Below, piece after piece: positions 8,602-16,861 of a DNA stretch of 64,000 nucleotides. Both the position numbers and the translations under genes were made by a program. The notes under the pieces are model-generated. The model was not told the DNA's origin and ran no database searches. It saw only the letters and a list, made by a program, of their open reading frames with translations. The stretch comes from Vibrio pelagius (GTDB lineage Bacteria > Pseudomonadota > Gammaproteobacteria > Enterobacterales > Vibrionaceae). Each line of letters begins with the position of its first letter. Position 1 is the stretch's first letter. The stretch covers positions 310,001 through 374,000 of the forward strand of contig NZ_AP025505.1 in assembly GCF_024347575.1 (NCBI RefSeq), given 5' to 3'.

Positions 8602-9840
8602 TTGAGTTTCATAATAAATGACAGCAACATAGACGGAATGCAAGGACGGAAAAAGTCCGTCTATAAATCGTTAAGGCTCACGAAGGAGTTTAGCTTGTAC
8701 GATAAAAAGATTGGTAGAAATGACCCTTGTTGGTGTGGTTCTCAGATAAAATACAAAAAATGTCACTTGTTTCGTGATAAGCAAGAGCCAATGAAACATT
8801 GGGAAATAAACAGAGAATTTAACAATGTAAACTCACGTAAAAAGTGTTCATGTCCTGACTCATTTAATGAGAATTGCGCGGGAAATATTATACGAGCTCA
8901 TACTGTCCCCAAGACTTCCAGTTTGAAAGCAATATCTGACGCAGGGCATGTCCTTGGACTTAAAATGAGTTATGAGGCGATCCGAAAGAATAGAGGTAGA
9001 CCCTTATTAGAGAAAATCGGTATCAATCATGCATCTACATTCAATGGCTTTTGTAAATATCATGATGACGTGATTTTCGCTCCTTTAGAAAAAGAGTCAT
9101 TTGTGGCGAGTCAGAAACAGTGTTTTCTACTTGCATATCGAGCTTTTGCTCGGGAGTACTACGCTAAAGAAGGTGCTCAAGACCTTTCCACATTGAGGCA
9201 TGGTACAGATAAAGGCAAACACATTGAGGCTCAATTTGATATTCAGATGAACAACTTCCTTTACGAGCTGGGAAACAGAGCGGCCATTGAAGACCTTAAC
9301 TATCATAAAAGTTATTTTGATCGTGCCTTGGAAAGTGACGACTTTTCTACAGCAAGGGCGGTAATATTTACATTCGACGAAGCTCCTCCTGTCATGGTCT
9401 GTGGTGGAACTAATCCAGACTTTGATTTTGATGGGAACCCTGTTCAGGACTTAATGGATCTTATGAAAAGGACTGATAACTTCTCTGTTACGTCTTATTA
9501 TGACGGTGAAAAGGGAATTATCGCATTTTCGTGGTTAGAAAACAGTGATGAAACATGCTGCAAAGTAATGTCATCGCTTCTTCATAAAGATCGAGAGGAC
9601 TACGTTCCGATAATAATTCAGTACATGTTCAAAAATTTCGAAAATGTCTTTGTATCACCGAAGTGGTGGGAGTCTGAAAGTGAGAGCAATAGAAAGATTT
9701 TGATGAAATTGTTCGGAGACAATATCTCTACCAATATATCTCCCAACGCGAATGGCATTACGAAGCCTTTATCTGCTTACAACTTTCCTCAGCTGCGTGA
9801 CGTCATTACAGTCGGATCCCCTTTAAGTACTGAGCCTTAA
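8602..9840 (+). CDS. SEC-C zinc-motif protein with HNH-like CxC...RAH...CxxH region
   Basis: 412-aa protein of unknown function. Near residues 37-56 there is a SEC-C motif (GRNDPCWCGSQIKYKKCH: C43, C45, C54, H55), a zinc site also found at the end of SecA. A second metal-type cluster follows: CSC (82-84), C92, RAH (98-100), then FCKYHD (C151, H154). This spacing resembles an HNH/treble-clef nuclease fold, but catalytic residues are not certain. The start is a TTG at 8602; an ATG at 8638 is an alternative and neither has a strong ribosome site. The stop codon forms the left end of an integron attC site, so this is a cassette-borne gene. SEC-C fusions occur in defence and toxin contexts; that role is inference. 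Confidence 0.75.
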   Translation: MSFIINDSNIDGMQGRKKSVYKSLRLTKEFSLYDKKIGRNDPCWCGSQIKYKKCHLFRDKQEPMKHWEINREFNNVNSRKKCSCPDSFNENCAGNIIRAHTVPKTSSLKAISDAGHVLGLKMSYEAIRKNRGRPLLEKIGINHASTFNGFCKYHDDVIFAPLEKESFVASQKQCFLLAYRAFAREYYAKEGAQDLSTLRHGTDKGKHIEAQFDIQMNNFLYELGNRAAIEDLNYHKSYFDRALESDDFSTARAVIFTFDEAPPVMVCGGTNPDFDFDGNPVQDLMDLMKRTDNFSVTSYYDGEKGIIAFSWLENSDETCCKVMSSLLHKDREDYVPIIIQYMFKNFENVFVSPKWWESESESNRKILMKLFGDNISTNISPNANGITKPLSAYNFPQLRDVITVGSPLSTEP

Positions 9841-9947
9841 CGATCTGTTTAAGAGTGATTCGCTACGCGTGGCATTTTCAGTATGCGTTGATTTTAGTGT
9901 TTTAGGTGGTCTGTGGCTGCATCGCACACCTTCACAGGGCGTTACTT
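9838..9947 (+). other. Integron attC recombination site (Vibrio superintegron type)
   Basis: About 110 bp that resemble the repeats of Vibrio superintegron cassettes as I remember them. The outer arms pair: TAACG..CTGT at the left, beginning in the gene's stop codon, with ACAG..CGTTA at the right (9934-9945). The interior contains ACGCGTGGCATTTTCAGTATGCGT, written here as ACGCGTGGC then ATGCGT, and the right end reads GTTACTT, a partial fit to GTTRRRY. It follows the SEC-C gene in the expected gene-then-attC order. No integrase gene is in the window. Confidence 0.8.
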
Positions 9948-9990
9948 TTACATACTTGTACTAATCCGTTACGTCCTAATTTAGTAATAT

Positions 9991-10061
9991 ACCTAAAACA
10001 TTTCTGTCCAGGGACGTGTTACCGAAAGTAGGAGTAACACGTCTTTGCCCCGTTGTTAGGT
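9991..10061 (+). other. Second attC-like structured element
   Basis: 71 bp with outer arms ACCTAA and TTAGGT, the right arm reading GTTAGGT, which fits the GTTRRRY core. A perfect 10-bp inner stem (GACGTGTTAC 10013-10022 with GTAACACGTC 10034-10043) has an 11-base loop. The architecture is that of a short attC or another folded recombination target. It shares ends with the element at 8391-8453. The lack of a T-tract argues against a terminator. Confidence 0.4.
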
Positions 10062-10260
10062 AGAGTAAATACTCATTCTCACGCTGTTAATGTACGTTTC
10101 CCATACTAAAAGTTATCCGAACCCAGCAAAACTCAAAATAATGCTACACGAGTAATTTAACCAATTCTCTTTTCACTAACCTATTGATCTTATGTTGAAT
10201 CTGAAAAGGGAAATAGCATTATTTCATCATAAAATACGTGCTGTCGCCGTATAGAAGGCT

Positions 10261-11397
10261 TTAAGCTTTTCTTATGGCTTCATCCACCTCGTAAGAGAAC
10301 TCCGTAAGTTGTTCAATCAAGCTTTGAACACTTTCTGCTTCTTTCGACAATGTCTCCTCAAGGTTAAACTCTTGTCTAAAAGCGAGAAGTGCATTTAGCC
10401 TTGCTTCAAATTCCTCTTGTGGTGATGGTTCGTTAACAATAGGTAACTCTTGGATTGTTTCTGGAAACAATCTGCGTGGGAAGCCATCTTCAGGAAAGCC
10501 CATAGACCTGAAATTGAAGCCTGGTATATCGGGTTTTTGGTCAATGATGTCTGCGACTCTGCAGATCCAATTTGAACTAGGACCAATTTTTTTTAACAAA
10601 AACCAGATAACAGCAATGATTCCATAGAATTTGCTTCTTTGGTCCTGGCCCAAGTCCAAAAGGTTAAAATAACCTTTTCTTGGTATGGATAGAGTCCGTG
10701 GGTTTGGTCTATTACAAAGCCTAGCGTGGTGCGCGCACCTATTTCTGATACCATTTAGGTTTATCAACCAGTTATCTAACTCTCTACGGCTGTCTAAACC
10801 TAGCCTGTTGCAGATCAGATCTTGGTTTTTGCCTGATAGTATGCTGTAGAATTTTGATAAGGCACCAAAATCCCAAACCTCAGCTGCGACCCAAATTGGA
10901 ATAGGTTTTCCTTTATCCCGATGGCTATCAATACTTTCTTCTTTGCTGCCTTCAATCAATTTATTGTGACGTGCTAACCAGTCATCATAATGGATTTTTG
11001 CATCAGCCTTAAAAGCGTCACGTGAGAACTGTTTCCGGTCTAAGTAAGCTAGAGGTGCTATTCTACCAATCTCATGTGCAATGATTGTTCTCAGATAGAT
11101 CTCTATCCTTTCCAATGCATCGGTAAACTCTATTCGCAACCGCTTATCGAACAGGTAGAACTCAAAGATATCTTCAAAGCATGTATTTACTTGAAATTCG
11201 TTGAAGTACTGGATGTCACGGCCATTGCGTTCAAATCTTCTAGACGTATGCCAATAACCCGACAACCTATAATACCCAACTTGAGTTAGTTTTCGTTGGG
11301 CACGAAGCGGGTCTTTAATTAACATACCTCTATCAGTTAAACGCTGAATGAGTTCGTCATATTCAAAAAATGGTTTTACTTCAATGGGTTGGGTCAT
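10261..11397 (-). CDS. Abi_2 (AbiD/AbiF-like) abortive-infection family protein
   Basis: 378 aa from the ATG at 11397; a TTG 10 codons earlier is less likely. The N-terminal half has the Abi_2 pattern: FFEYDELIQRLTDRGMLI, then VGYYRLSGYW, then FDKRLRIEFTDALERIEIYLRT. The C-terminal part carries a HEPN-type ribonuclease motif, GIRNRCAHHARLCNR (R218, H223). Family members from lactococcal AbiD/F cause abortive infection and are thought to cut RNA when phage infects. About 140 residues after the motif are helical and acidic. It is divergent from the Gabija-like pair with a 277-bp spacer. Family assignment is firm; the exact trigger is unknown. Confidence 0.88.
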   Translation of the reverse strand: MTQPIEVKPFFEYDELIQRLTDRGMLIKDPLRAQRKLTQVGYYRLSGYWHTSRRFERNGRDIQYFNEFQVNTCFEDIFEFYLFDKRLRIEFTDALERIEIYLRTIIAHEIGRIAPLAYLDRKQFSRDAFKADAKIHYDDWLARHNKLIEGSKEESIDSHRDKGKPIPIWVAAEVWDFGALSKFYSILSGKNQDLICNRLGLDSRRELDNWLINLNGIRNRCAHHARLCNRPNPRTLSIPRKGYFNLLDLGQDQRSKFYGIIAVIWFLLKKIGPSSNWICRVADIIDQKPDIPGFNFRSMGFPEDGFPRRLFPETIQELPIVNEPSPQEEFEARLNALLAFRQEFNLEETLSKEAESVQSLIEQLTEFSYEVDEAIRKA

Positions 11398-11591
11398 TTC
11401 ATAAATTTCAGGTAAAAAAAAGGCCAAGACGTCACTGATGCTAGATCAGGAGGGGACATTGGCTCTGTTGCCGTAAATTCTACGCCTATATGAACTAATG
11501 TCAATAGAAAATCTGTCCCACAACATAACCCCATATCGCATAAGAAGATAATGAAGTGTATACATTCTCAAATTCTAGTTAAATGTAATGA

Positions 11592-11599
11592 TGTATAAT
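11592..11599 (+). promoter_or_regulatory. Candidate -10 element for the Gabija-like pair
   Basis: Perfect TATAAT at 11594-11599, preceded by TG, 75 bp before the GTG start at 11675. No clear -35 is seen. Overlapping inverted copies of CTTGC/GCAAG just downstream (11600-11625) could bind a regulator. Confidence 0.4.
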
Positions 11600-11674
11600 C
11601 TTGCAAACTTGATTGCATAAGCAAGCATCTGCATATCTAAATTAATCTATTGAGCAATAGAGTGAGGAGACATA

Positions 11675-13594
11675 GTGAAACTCGATAAATTACGAATCTC
11701 ACGTTTTCAGAGTTATGGTTCAACACCTACAGAATTATCTTTTGACGATCTAACTTTTCTAATTGGCCCCAATGGCTCAGGAAAAACGGCTGCTCTTCAG
11801 GCACTTTGTAGAATGTTTGCTTTTGACCCATCTCTACGACGAATAAAGAAATCTGACTTCCATGTTCCATGTAACGAAACGGAGCACCCTGAAGAGCGAA
11901 CACTTTGGATTGAAGCTGATTTTCTATTCCCTGAATTGCATGAAGAGGCAGATAGCACAACAGTACCACCGCACTTTGCTCATATGAGATTAGTCGATGG
12001 GGAAGACATTCCTCGAGTGCGATTTCGTCTAGAAGCATCAATGGGTATTGACGGTGATATCGATGAGTCATTGATATATGTCTTGGAGCTGGATGAAAAT
12101 CAGCAACCACATATTACAGCTAAAGTTTCTCGTATAGATCGCAATCAGATTCAAATACATTATCTTCCGGCGAGACGAGACCCAGCTGAACATATAACCT
12201 TTGGAGCCAATGCTTTATTAGGACGTATGTTAAGAGCCGTTAATTGGGAGGTAGAGCGAGAAGCTGTAAAGGGGCATACAGACCAAATTAGTTCGAGCCT
12301 TGACGCCAACATATCGGTAAATGCTCTAAGCACAAGTATCCAAAAGTCATGGTCTTGTTTACATAAAGGGCAGTTTTTCACGCAACCAAAAATTACTTTT
12401 GTGGCGAGCGAAATTGAATCGCTACTTCGCCATCTGTCTATTTCATTTGCTCCAGGACACGATGAAGCTAACGTTGACTTTTCACGGCTAAGTGATGGGC
12501 AAAAGTCGATGTTATATTTGTCTCTGGTCCTTTCATCTCAGGCAATTGGTCGTTCAGTGTTAAAAGGAGACGACTCTTTTGATCCTGATAAACTTCGCCC
12601 TGCAGTGTTTACCTTAATTGCAATAGAAGAACCAGAAAATAGTTTATCTCCGCATTATTTAGGAAGAATTGTGAGTTCTCTTCAAGAGATGCTTGGTCAC
12701 GGGGATGCTCAAGCTCTCATCGCAACTCATGCACCATCTATGCTTAGACGTATCGAGCCGAAACAAATACGTTACATGCGTTTGAACTCGGACAGAGAAA
12801 CAACTATTGCTAGCATTAACATACCTGATGAGGAGCATTATGGCGATGCCCATAAGTTTGTCACTCAGGCGGTAAAAGCCTTTCCTGAAATATACTTTTC
12901 ACGCTTGGTTATTCTTGGTGAAGGTGATAGTGAAGAAATTGTCATACCACGATTATTAGAAGCTAAAGAAGTGCCTGTTGACGCATTTGGTATTACCGTA
13001 GCCCCTCTTGGTGGACGGCATGTGAACCACTTTTGGAGGCTTCTTGAAGGACTAAATATCCCGCACATTACACTCTTAGACCTTGACGTGGGTAGATATC
13101 AAGGTGGTTGGGGGCGTATCAAAACAACCAATGATCAATTAATACTACATAAACCAACTCTTCAGTTAACTGGTGGCTTTACATTTATCCCAAGATGGGA
13201 CGATTCTGACCACAAAATCAGAGATTATCATAATTATTTAGAAGAAATGGAAAAGCGACGGGTGTTTTTCTCTTACCCAATGGACTTAGACTTTGCAATG
13301 CTGAGAGCCTTTCCTACAGCATTCAATATCGAAATTGATGATCAAGTTGAACCAGAACTTCCACAGATCAAAGCGGTGTTGGGCAAGTCTCGTACCGAAG
13401 CATCGGAATACGACGATGAGGAACGAAAGTTATTTATTACATATCACAAGTTATTCAAAGTCAGCAGTAAACCCGCTGAGCATATCAGTGCTCTCTCTAA
13501 ACTATCTGATGAGCAACTTTTGGTAAACATTCCCCCAACCTTAGAGCGGTTGGTTGAAGCTGCAAAAGAAATATTGTTGGAGCTTCCTGAATGA
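11675..13594 (+). CDS. gajA: OLD-family ATPase-TOPRIM nuclease, GajA-like (Gabija)
   Basis: 639-aa protein combining an ABC-type ATPase with a C-terminal TOPRIM nuclease, the build of overcoming-lysogenization-defect (OLD) nucleases and of Gabija GajA. Walker A is GPNGSGKT (31-38), signature LSDGQ (272-276), Walker B IAIEEPENSLSP (315-326), H-loop THAPS (351-355). The TOPRIM domain shows VILGEGDSEE (acidic E416) and the LLDLDVG acidic pair (469-471). GajA proteins I recall are nearer 580 aa, so this is somewhat long. Start is GTG at 11675 with AGGAG six bases upstream. It overlaps the helicase gene by 4 bp, as Gabija pairs commonly do. In Gabija, GajA nicks DNA when nucleotide pools fall during infection. 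Another OLD-plus-helicase system is the main alternative. Confidence 0.85.
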   Translation: MKLDKLRISRFQSYGSTPTELSFDDLTFLIGPNGSGKTAALQALCRMFAFDPSLRRIKKSDFHVPCNETEHPEERTLWIEADFLFPELHEEADSTTVPPHFAHMRLVDGEDIPRVRFRLEASMGIDGDIDESLIYVLELDENQQPHITAKVSRIDRNQIQIHYLPARRDPAEHITFGANALLGRMLRAVNWEVEREAVKGHTDQISSSLDANISVNALSTSIQKSWSCLHKGQFFTQPKITFVASEIESLLRHLSISFAPGHDEANVDFSRLSDGQKSMLYLSLVLSSQAIGRSVLKGDDSFDPDKLRPAVFTLIAIEEPENSLSPHYLGRIVSSLQEMLGHGDAQALIATHAPSMLRRIEPKQIRYMRLNSDRETTIASINIPDEEHYGDAHKFVTQAVKAFPEIYFSRLVILGEGDSEEIVIPRLLEAKEVPVDAFGITVAPLGGRHVNHFWRLLEGLNIPHITLLDLDVGRYQGGWGRIKTTNDQLILHKPTLQLTGGFTFIPRWDDSDHKIRDYHNYLEEMEKRRVFFSYPMDLDFAMLRAFPTAFNIEIDDQVEPELPQIKAVLGKSRTEASEYDDEERKLFITYHKLFKVSSKPAEHISALSKLSDEQLLVNIPPTLERLVEAAKEILLELPE

Positions 13595-15237
13595 TTAAAA
13601 TAGAAAACTGGCAACCAGCTGACGGGTTAGTTCTGGAACCCAACGCCTATCGAGCAGCTAAGGAGCGTGAAGTTAGCTTAGCCTTGACGGCCGGCCCAGG
13701 TGCTGGAAAAACAGAGATGCTTGCTCAAAGAGCAGATTTTTTACTTCGTACTGGTTCATGTCGATACCCTAGACGCATTCTTGCTATTTCATTTAAGGTA
13801 GATGCGAGTAGCAACTTAAAGGAACGAATTAAGCGCAGATGCGGTATTGAACTATCATCTCGTTTTGATAGCTATACATTTCATGCTTTTGCTAAGCGCA
13901 TTATAGAACGCTTTCGTCCAGTATTAACTGGGGATGCGGCCTTAGAAGCGGGCTTTACAATTGGCCCTAAAGTTCTTCATAAGCAAATTGATTTCACGGA
14001 TCTAGTTCCGCTTGCAATAAAAATATTAGAGGAGTCCCCTGTAGCTAGAAATGCGTTGAGACAAACATACACAGATGTTTTTTTGGATGAGTTCCAAGAT
14101 TGTACGAATCATCAGTATGAGCTTATAAAAGTTGCCTTTCAAGGAACGAATATTCGCCTTACGGCAGTCGGTGATACAAAGCAAAAAATTATGGGATGGG
14201 CCGGTGCACTTGACGGCATTTTTGAAACCTTTAAGGAGGATTTCCAAGCTGCCCCACTCAACATGTACCGAAACTTTCGTTCTGAGCCTAAGCTTCTTCA
14301 GTTGCAAAATGAAATAGTCAAAATTCTCGATCCTGCTTCAGTTATGCCCGAAGAGCAAGTCGCTGGAGACGAAGGTCACATCCAAATTCACCCATTCGAA
14401 AACTGCCAAGAAGAAGCCGATTATCTTTCTGAGAAAATCGACATATGGATAAATGAAGAGAAAGTCCCTCCTGCTGAGATAGCCATACTCATCAAAAACC
14501 AACCTGACTTATATGCAATGAAGCTTATGGTAGCGTTGCGTGAACGAGGTATTCCATATAGGAATGAACAACAGTTGCAGGATATATCAGTTGAGCCAGC
14601 AGCGCGCTTAATCGTAGATTTTTTATTAAGCACTTTTGGTAAACAAGAGCCCTCTGCATGGATTCGCTTGATGGAAAAACTAGTTCCATTCACTGAGGAA
14701 GATGATGAAAGAAGAGAGCTAGTCCAAAATTGGCAACGCTTCATCATTGAGGAGAAAAAGGCAATAAATCAGAATCCGATAACTCCTGAAAATGCCAACA
14801 GATGGGACTGTTTGAAACGTTTTGTTGAAAAAGTAGGATTTCAATCACTAATGTCTCTGTCACATGACTATGAAACCGAATCACGTTTACGTGAAGTACT
14901 CAATGACACTTGCTCAAAGGTTGATCAGTTAATGTCAACTGGACTCTCTCTTCTGGAGTCTTTGAAACGCTTTGAAGATGATCAAGCAGTTAGAATACTC
15001 ACAGTTCATAAGAGTAAAGGCTTAGAGTTTGACTCTGTAGTGCTACTAGGTGTTGAAAATGAAAGCTATTGGGGAAATCCAGATGAAAATTTATGTACTT
15101 TTTTTGTCGGGGTTTCAAGAGCAAAACGAAGGTTGTTACTGACACATGTTGGCTTTCGTTCTAGACCTGCTGACCACTATGGAAGGTGGAATACCCACAG
15201 GAGCAAACAGGAAAGATTTCTGGGGTGTGTAATATGA
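13591..15237 (+). CDS. gajB: UvrD/PcrA-like helicase, GajB-like (Gabija)
   Basis: 548-aa superfamily 1 helicase. Motifs in order: I TAGPGAGKTEM (33-43), II FLDEFQD (164-170), III VGDTKQKIMGW (193-203), IV MYRNFRS (225-231), V TVHKSKGLEFDSVVL near residue 470, VI FFVGVSRAKRRLLLTH near 505. The full motif set suggests active ATPase function. The ATG lies inside the last codons of the OLD-type gene (ATGA overlap), so translation is coupled. In Gabija, GajB acts with GajA in a large complex; here the same is inferred from order and domain pairing. Confidence 0.87.
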   Translation: MIKIENWQPADGLVLEPNAYRAAKEREVSLALTAGPGAGKTEMLAQRADFLLRTGSCRYPRRILAISFKVDASSNLKERIKRRCGIELSSRFDSYTFHAFAKRIIERFRPVLTGDAALEAGFTIGPKVLHKQIDFTDLVPLAIKILEESPVARNALRQTYTDVFLDEFQDCTNHQYELIKVAFQGTNIRLTAVGDTKQKIMGWAGALDGIFETFKEDFQAAPLNMYRNFRSEPKLLQLQNEIVKILDPASVMPEEQVAGDEGHIQIHPFENCQEEADYLSEKIDIWINEEKVPPAEIAILIKNQPDLYAMKLMVALRERGIPYRNEQQLQDISVEPAARLIVDFLLSTFGKQEPSAWIRLMEKLVPFTEEDDERRELVQNWQRFIIEEKKAINQNPITPENANRWDCLKRFVEKVGFQSLMSLSHDYETESRLREVLNDTCSKVDQLMSTGLSLLESLKRFEDDQAVRILTVHKSKGLEFDSVVLLGVENESYWGNPDENLCTFFVGVSRAKRRLLLTHVGFRSRPADHYGRWNTHRSKQERFLGCVI

Positions 15238-15274
15238 TAACAAGGACTGTATTTGTTATTAACTAATACGTAAG

Positions 15275-15310
15275 AAAGTATCGCGAAAGTCGGTTTCACG
15301 CGATACTTTT
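15275..15310 (+). terminator. Terminator after the Gabija-like operon
   Basis: Perfect 11-bp stem AAAGTATCGCG (15275-15285) with CGCGATACTTT (15299-15309) and a short T run, 38 bp after the helicase stop. A-rich on the other side, so it may work in both directions. Confidence 0.8.
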
Positions 15311-15507
15311 CCTAATCTACCCAGCATGAATTAGCGTCACCAACCTAACTTACTTTTGTCCAGAACCTTCACAGTTGGCACTTCGTAACTCTGTGCGACT
15401 GACTCGTATCTACCCCATTGTTACTTGGGGCGAGAACTAATCCAGTTATGACCAGTATGACTGTGCCTTAATAAATATTATTCGAACTCGCCTCCAAATG
15501 AGTGAGC

Positions 15508-16110
15508 TTATCGATGTAATTCTGCAACACTCATCGTGAAAACCAAATCCGAATCAGCTTGGTTTGAGTAGCTGTGAGGGACATCCGTTTTAGCTATAGC
15601 GGACTGACCTTCAAGCAGTTCTATGGTTTGCCCATCTATATTTAAAGTAAGTATTCCAGACTCAACATGAAAAAGTTCAAACGTACCTGGTGGATGACCT
15701 GATGATTCAAAAATTTCTGATGACTTCATATCCCAGCGCCAAAGTTCAATCATATCGGGGCCGCTAGTTCCTGCCAGAAGTTTTGCACTACCACCATACT
15801 CGCCACTCCAAAGTGTTGGAATATCCTCTTTATCAATGACGTTGACGGTTGGGCTGCTCGCAACATTAACAATGTCGGCAACCGAAATCCCAAGGGCAGC
15901 AGACAGTTTACACAACGTCGAAATACTAGGGTTAGCCGCACCTTTCTCAACTTCGACTAACATACCTTTACTGATTCCTGCTCTTTTTGACAGGGCATCC
16001 AATGACAGTTTGAGATGTTTTCTATGTTCCTTAATCCTTGCTGCTACAGCCTGATTTATGAAATTAGCATCAGCACCATTGTTGGTCGATATATTGACTT
16101 TTTTGGTCAT
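15508..16110 (-). CDS. XRE-family regulator with C-terminal cupin domain
   Basis: 200 aa from the ATG at 16110; a GTG ten codons upstream is possible. The N-terminal helix-turn-helix spans about residues 20-75 (ARIKEHRKHLKLSLDALSKRAGISKGMLVEVEKG). The C-terminal cupin (FELFHVESGILTLNIDGQTIEL, then DVPHSYSN) should sense a small molecule. This HTH-cupin build is common for regulators of amino-acid and polyamine catabolism or export. It is divergent from the B3/4 and LysE genes across about 45 bp, so it most likely controls them. Confidence 0.88.
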   Translation of the reverse strand: MTKKVNISTNNGADANFINQAVAARIKEHRKHLKLSLDALSKRAGISKGMLVEVEKGAANPSISTLCKLSAALGISVADIVNVASSPTVNVIDKEDIPTLWSGEYGGSAKLLAGTSGPDMIELWRWDMKSSEIFESSGHPPGTFELFHVESGILTLNIDGQTIELLEGQSAIAKTDVPHSYSNQADSDLVFTMSVAELHR

Positions 16111-16155
16111 TGCGTTGTATCTTGCACGAAAATGAATCACTGAAGGAATTATCTA

Positions 16156-16860
16156 ATGGTTATTATAGTGCCGTCAATCGATGCTCGCATTTCCCATATT
16201 GCGCCAGAGTTCAAAGCATTGAGCATATCCGTTAAAGGAACGGAAGTTCAAAACCCAGAGTACGCAAAACAGGTTCTGCAAGAAGCATGTACTTCCATCA
16301 TTGAGAATGACCATTCATGGGCTGAGTCTCACATCAATGCTTGGGGAGAGGTTTATCGTCAATTTGGCTCGAAACCTAATCGAACACCTTGCTCCGCGGC
16401 TGCGCTTCGTAAACGAGTATTAAAAGATGGAGTAATGCAGAGCATTGGCCCTATTGTCGATATTTATAATGCCATCAGTATTCGATACGCCATACCTGTT
16501 GGTGGTGAAAATATGGACAGTTATCAAGGAACGCCAACACTCACTATCGCAGATGGCTCTGAATCCTTTGACACCATGAAAAATGGTGAGGCTTCAATTG
16601 AAAGCCCTGATGTTGGGGAAATAATTTGGCGCGATGATGTAGGCGTTACTTGTCGTCGTTGGAACTGGAGGCAAGGTGTCAGAACCCGAATTGAATCTGA
16701 CACACGTAATATGTGGTTTATTCTAGAAAGCTTGCCAGAAATGCCACTAGAAAGCTTGCGAGAAGCAGGGGACGAAATGATCAAACACTTGCAAGTGATC
16801 ATGCCTGAGTCAGTGATAGAGCAATCGTTGGTGTTTGCTTCAAAATCCATTGAGGTTTGA
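16156..16860 (+). CDS. B3/4 (tRNA-editing-like) domain protein
   Basis: 234-aa stand-alone B3/4 domain, the fold that in PheRS beta subunits binds and hydrolyses mischarged tRNA-Phe. Matching features are WGEVYRQFGSKPNRTPCSAAALRKR near residues 65-90, NAISIRYAIPVGGENMD near 108-125, and the later GEIIWRDDVGVTCRRWNWRQ. A GAAGGAA ribosome site precedes the ATG. One codon separates its stop from the exporter gene, so the two are co-transcribed. A plausible role is editing or sensing a non-standard amino acid that LysE then exports; this is inference. Confidence 0.85.
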   Translation: MVIIVPSIDARISHIAPEFKALSISVKGTEVQNPEYAKQVLQEACTSIIENDHSWAESHINAWGEVYRQFGSKPNRTPCSAAALRKRVLKDGVMQSIGPIVDIYNAISIRYAIPVGGENMDSYQGTPTLTIADGSESFDTMKNGEASIESPDVGEIIWRDDVGVTCRRWNWRQGVRTRIESDTRNMWFILESLPEMPLESLREAGDEMIKHLQVIMPESVIEQSLVFASKSIEV

Positions 16861-16861
16861 T

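Noticed and set aside
11455..11490. GGCTCTGTTGCC resembling the end of IS6-family elements
   Set aside because: The match stops after about 10 bases, no transposase or second end is near.
15340..15450. attC-like symmetry after the Gabija-like operon
   Set aside because: Short inverted pieces occur, but no paired TAAC..GTTA arms or GTTRRRY core.
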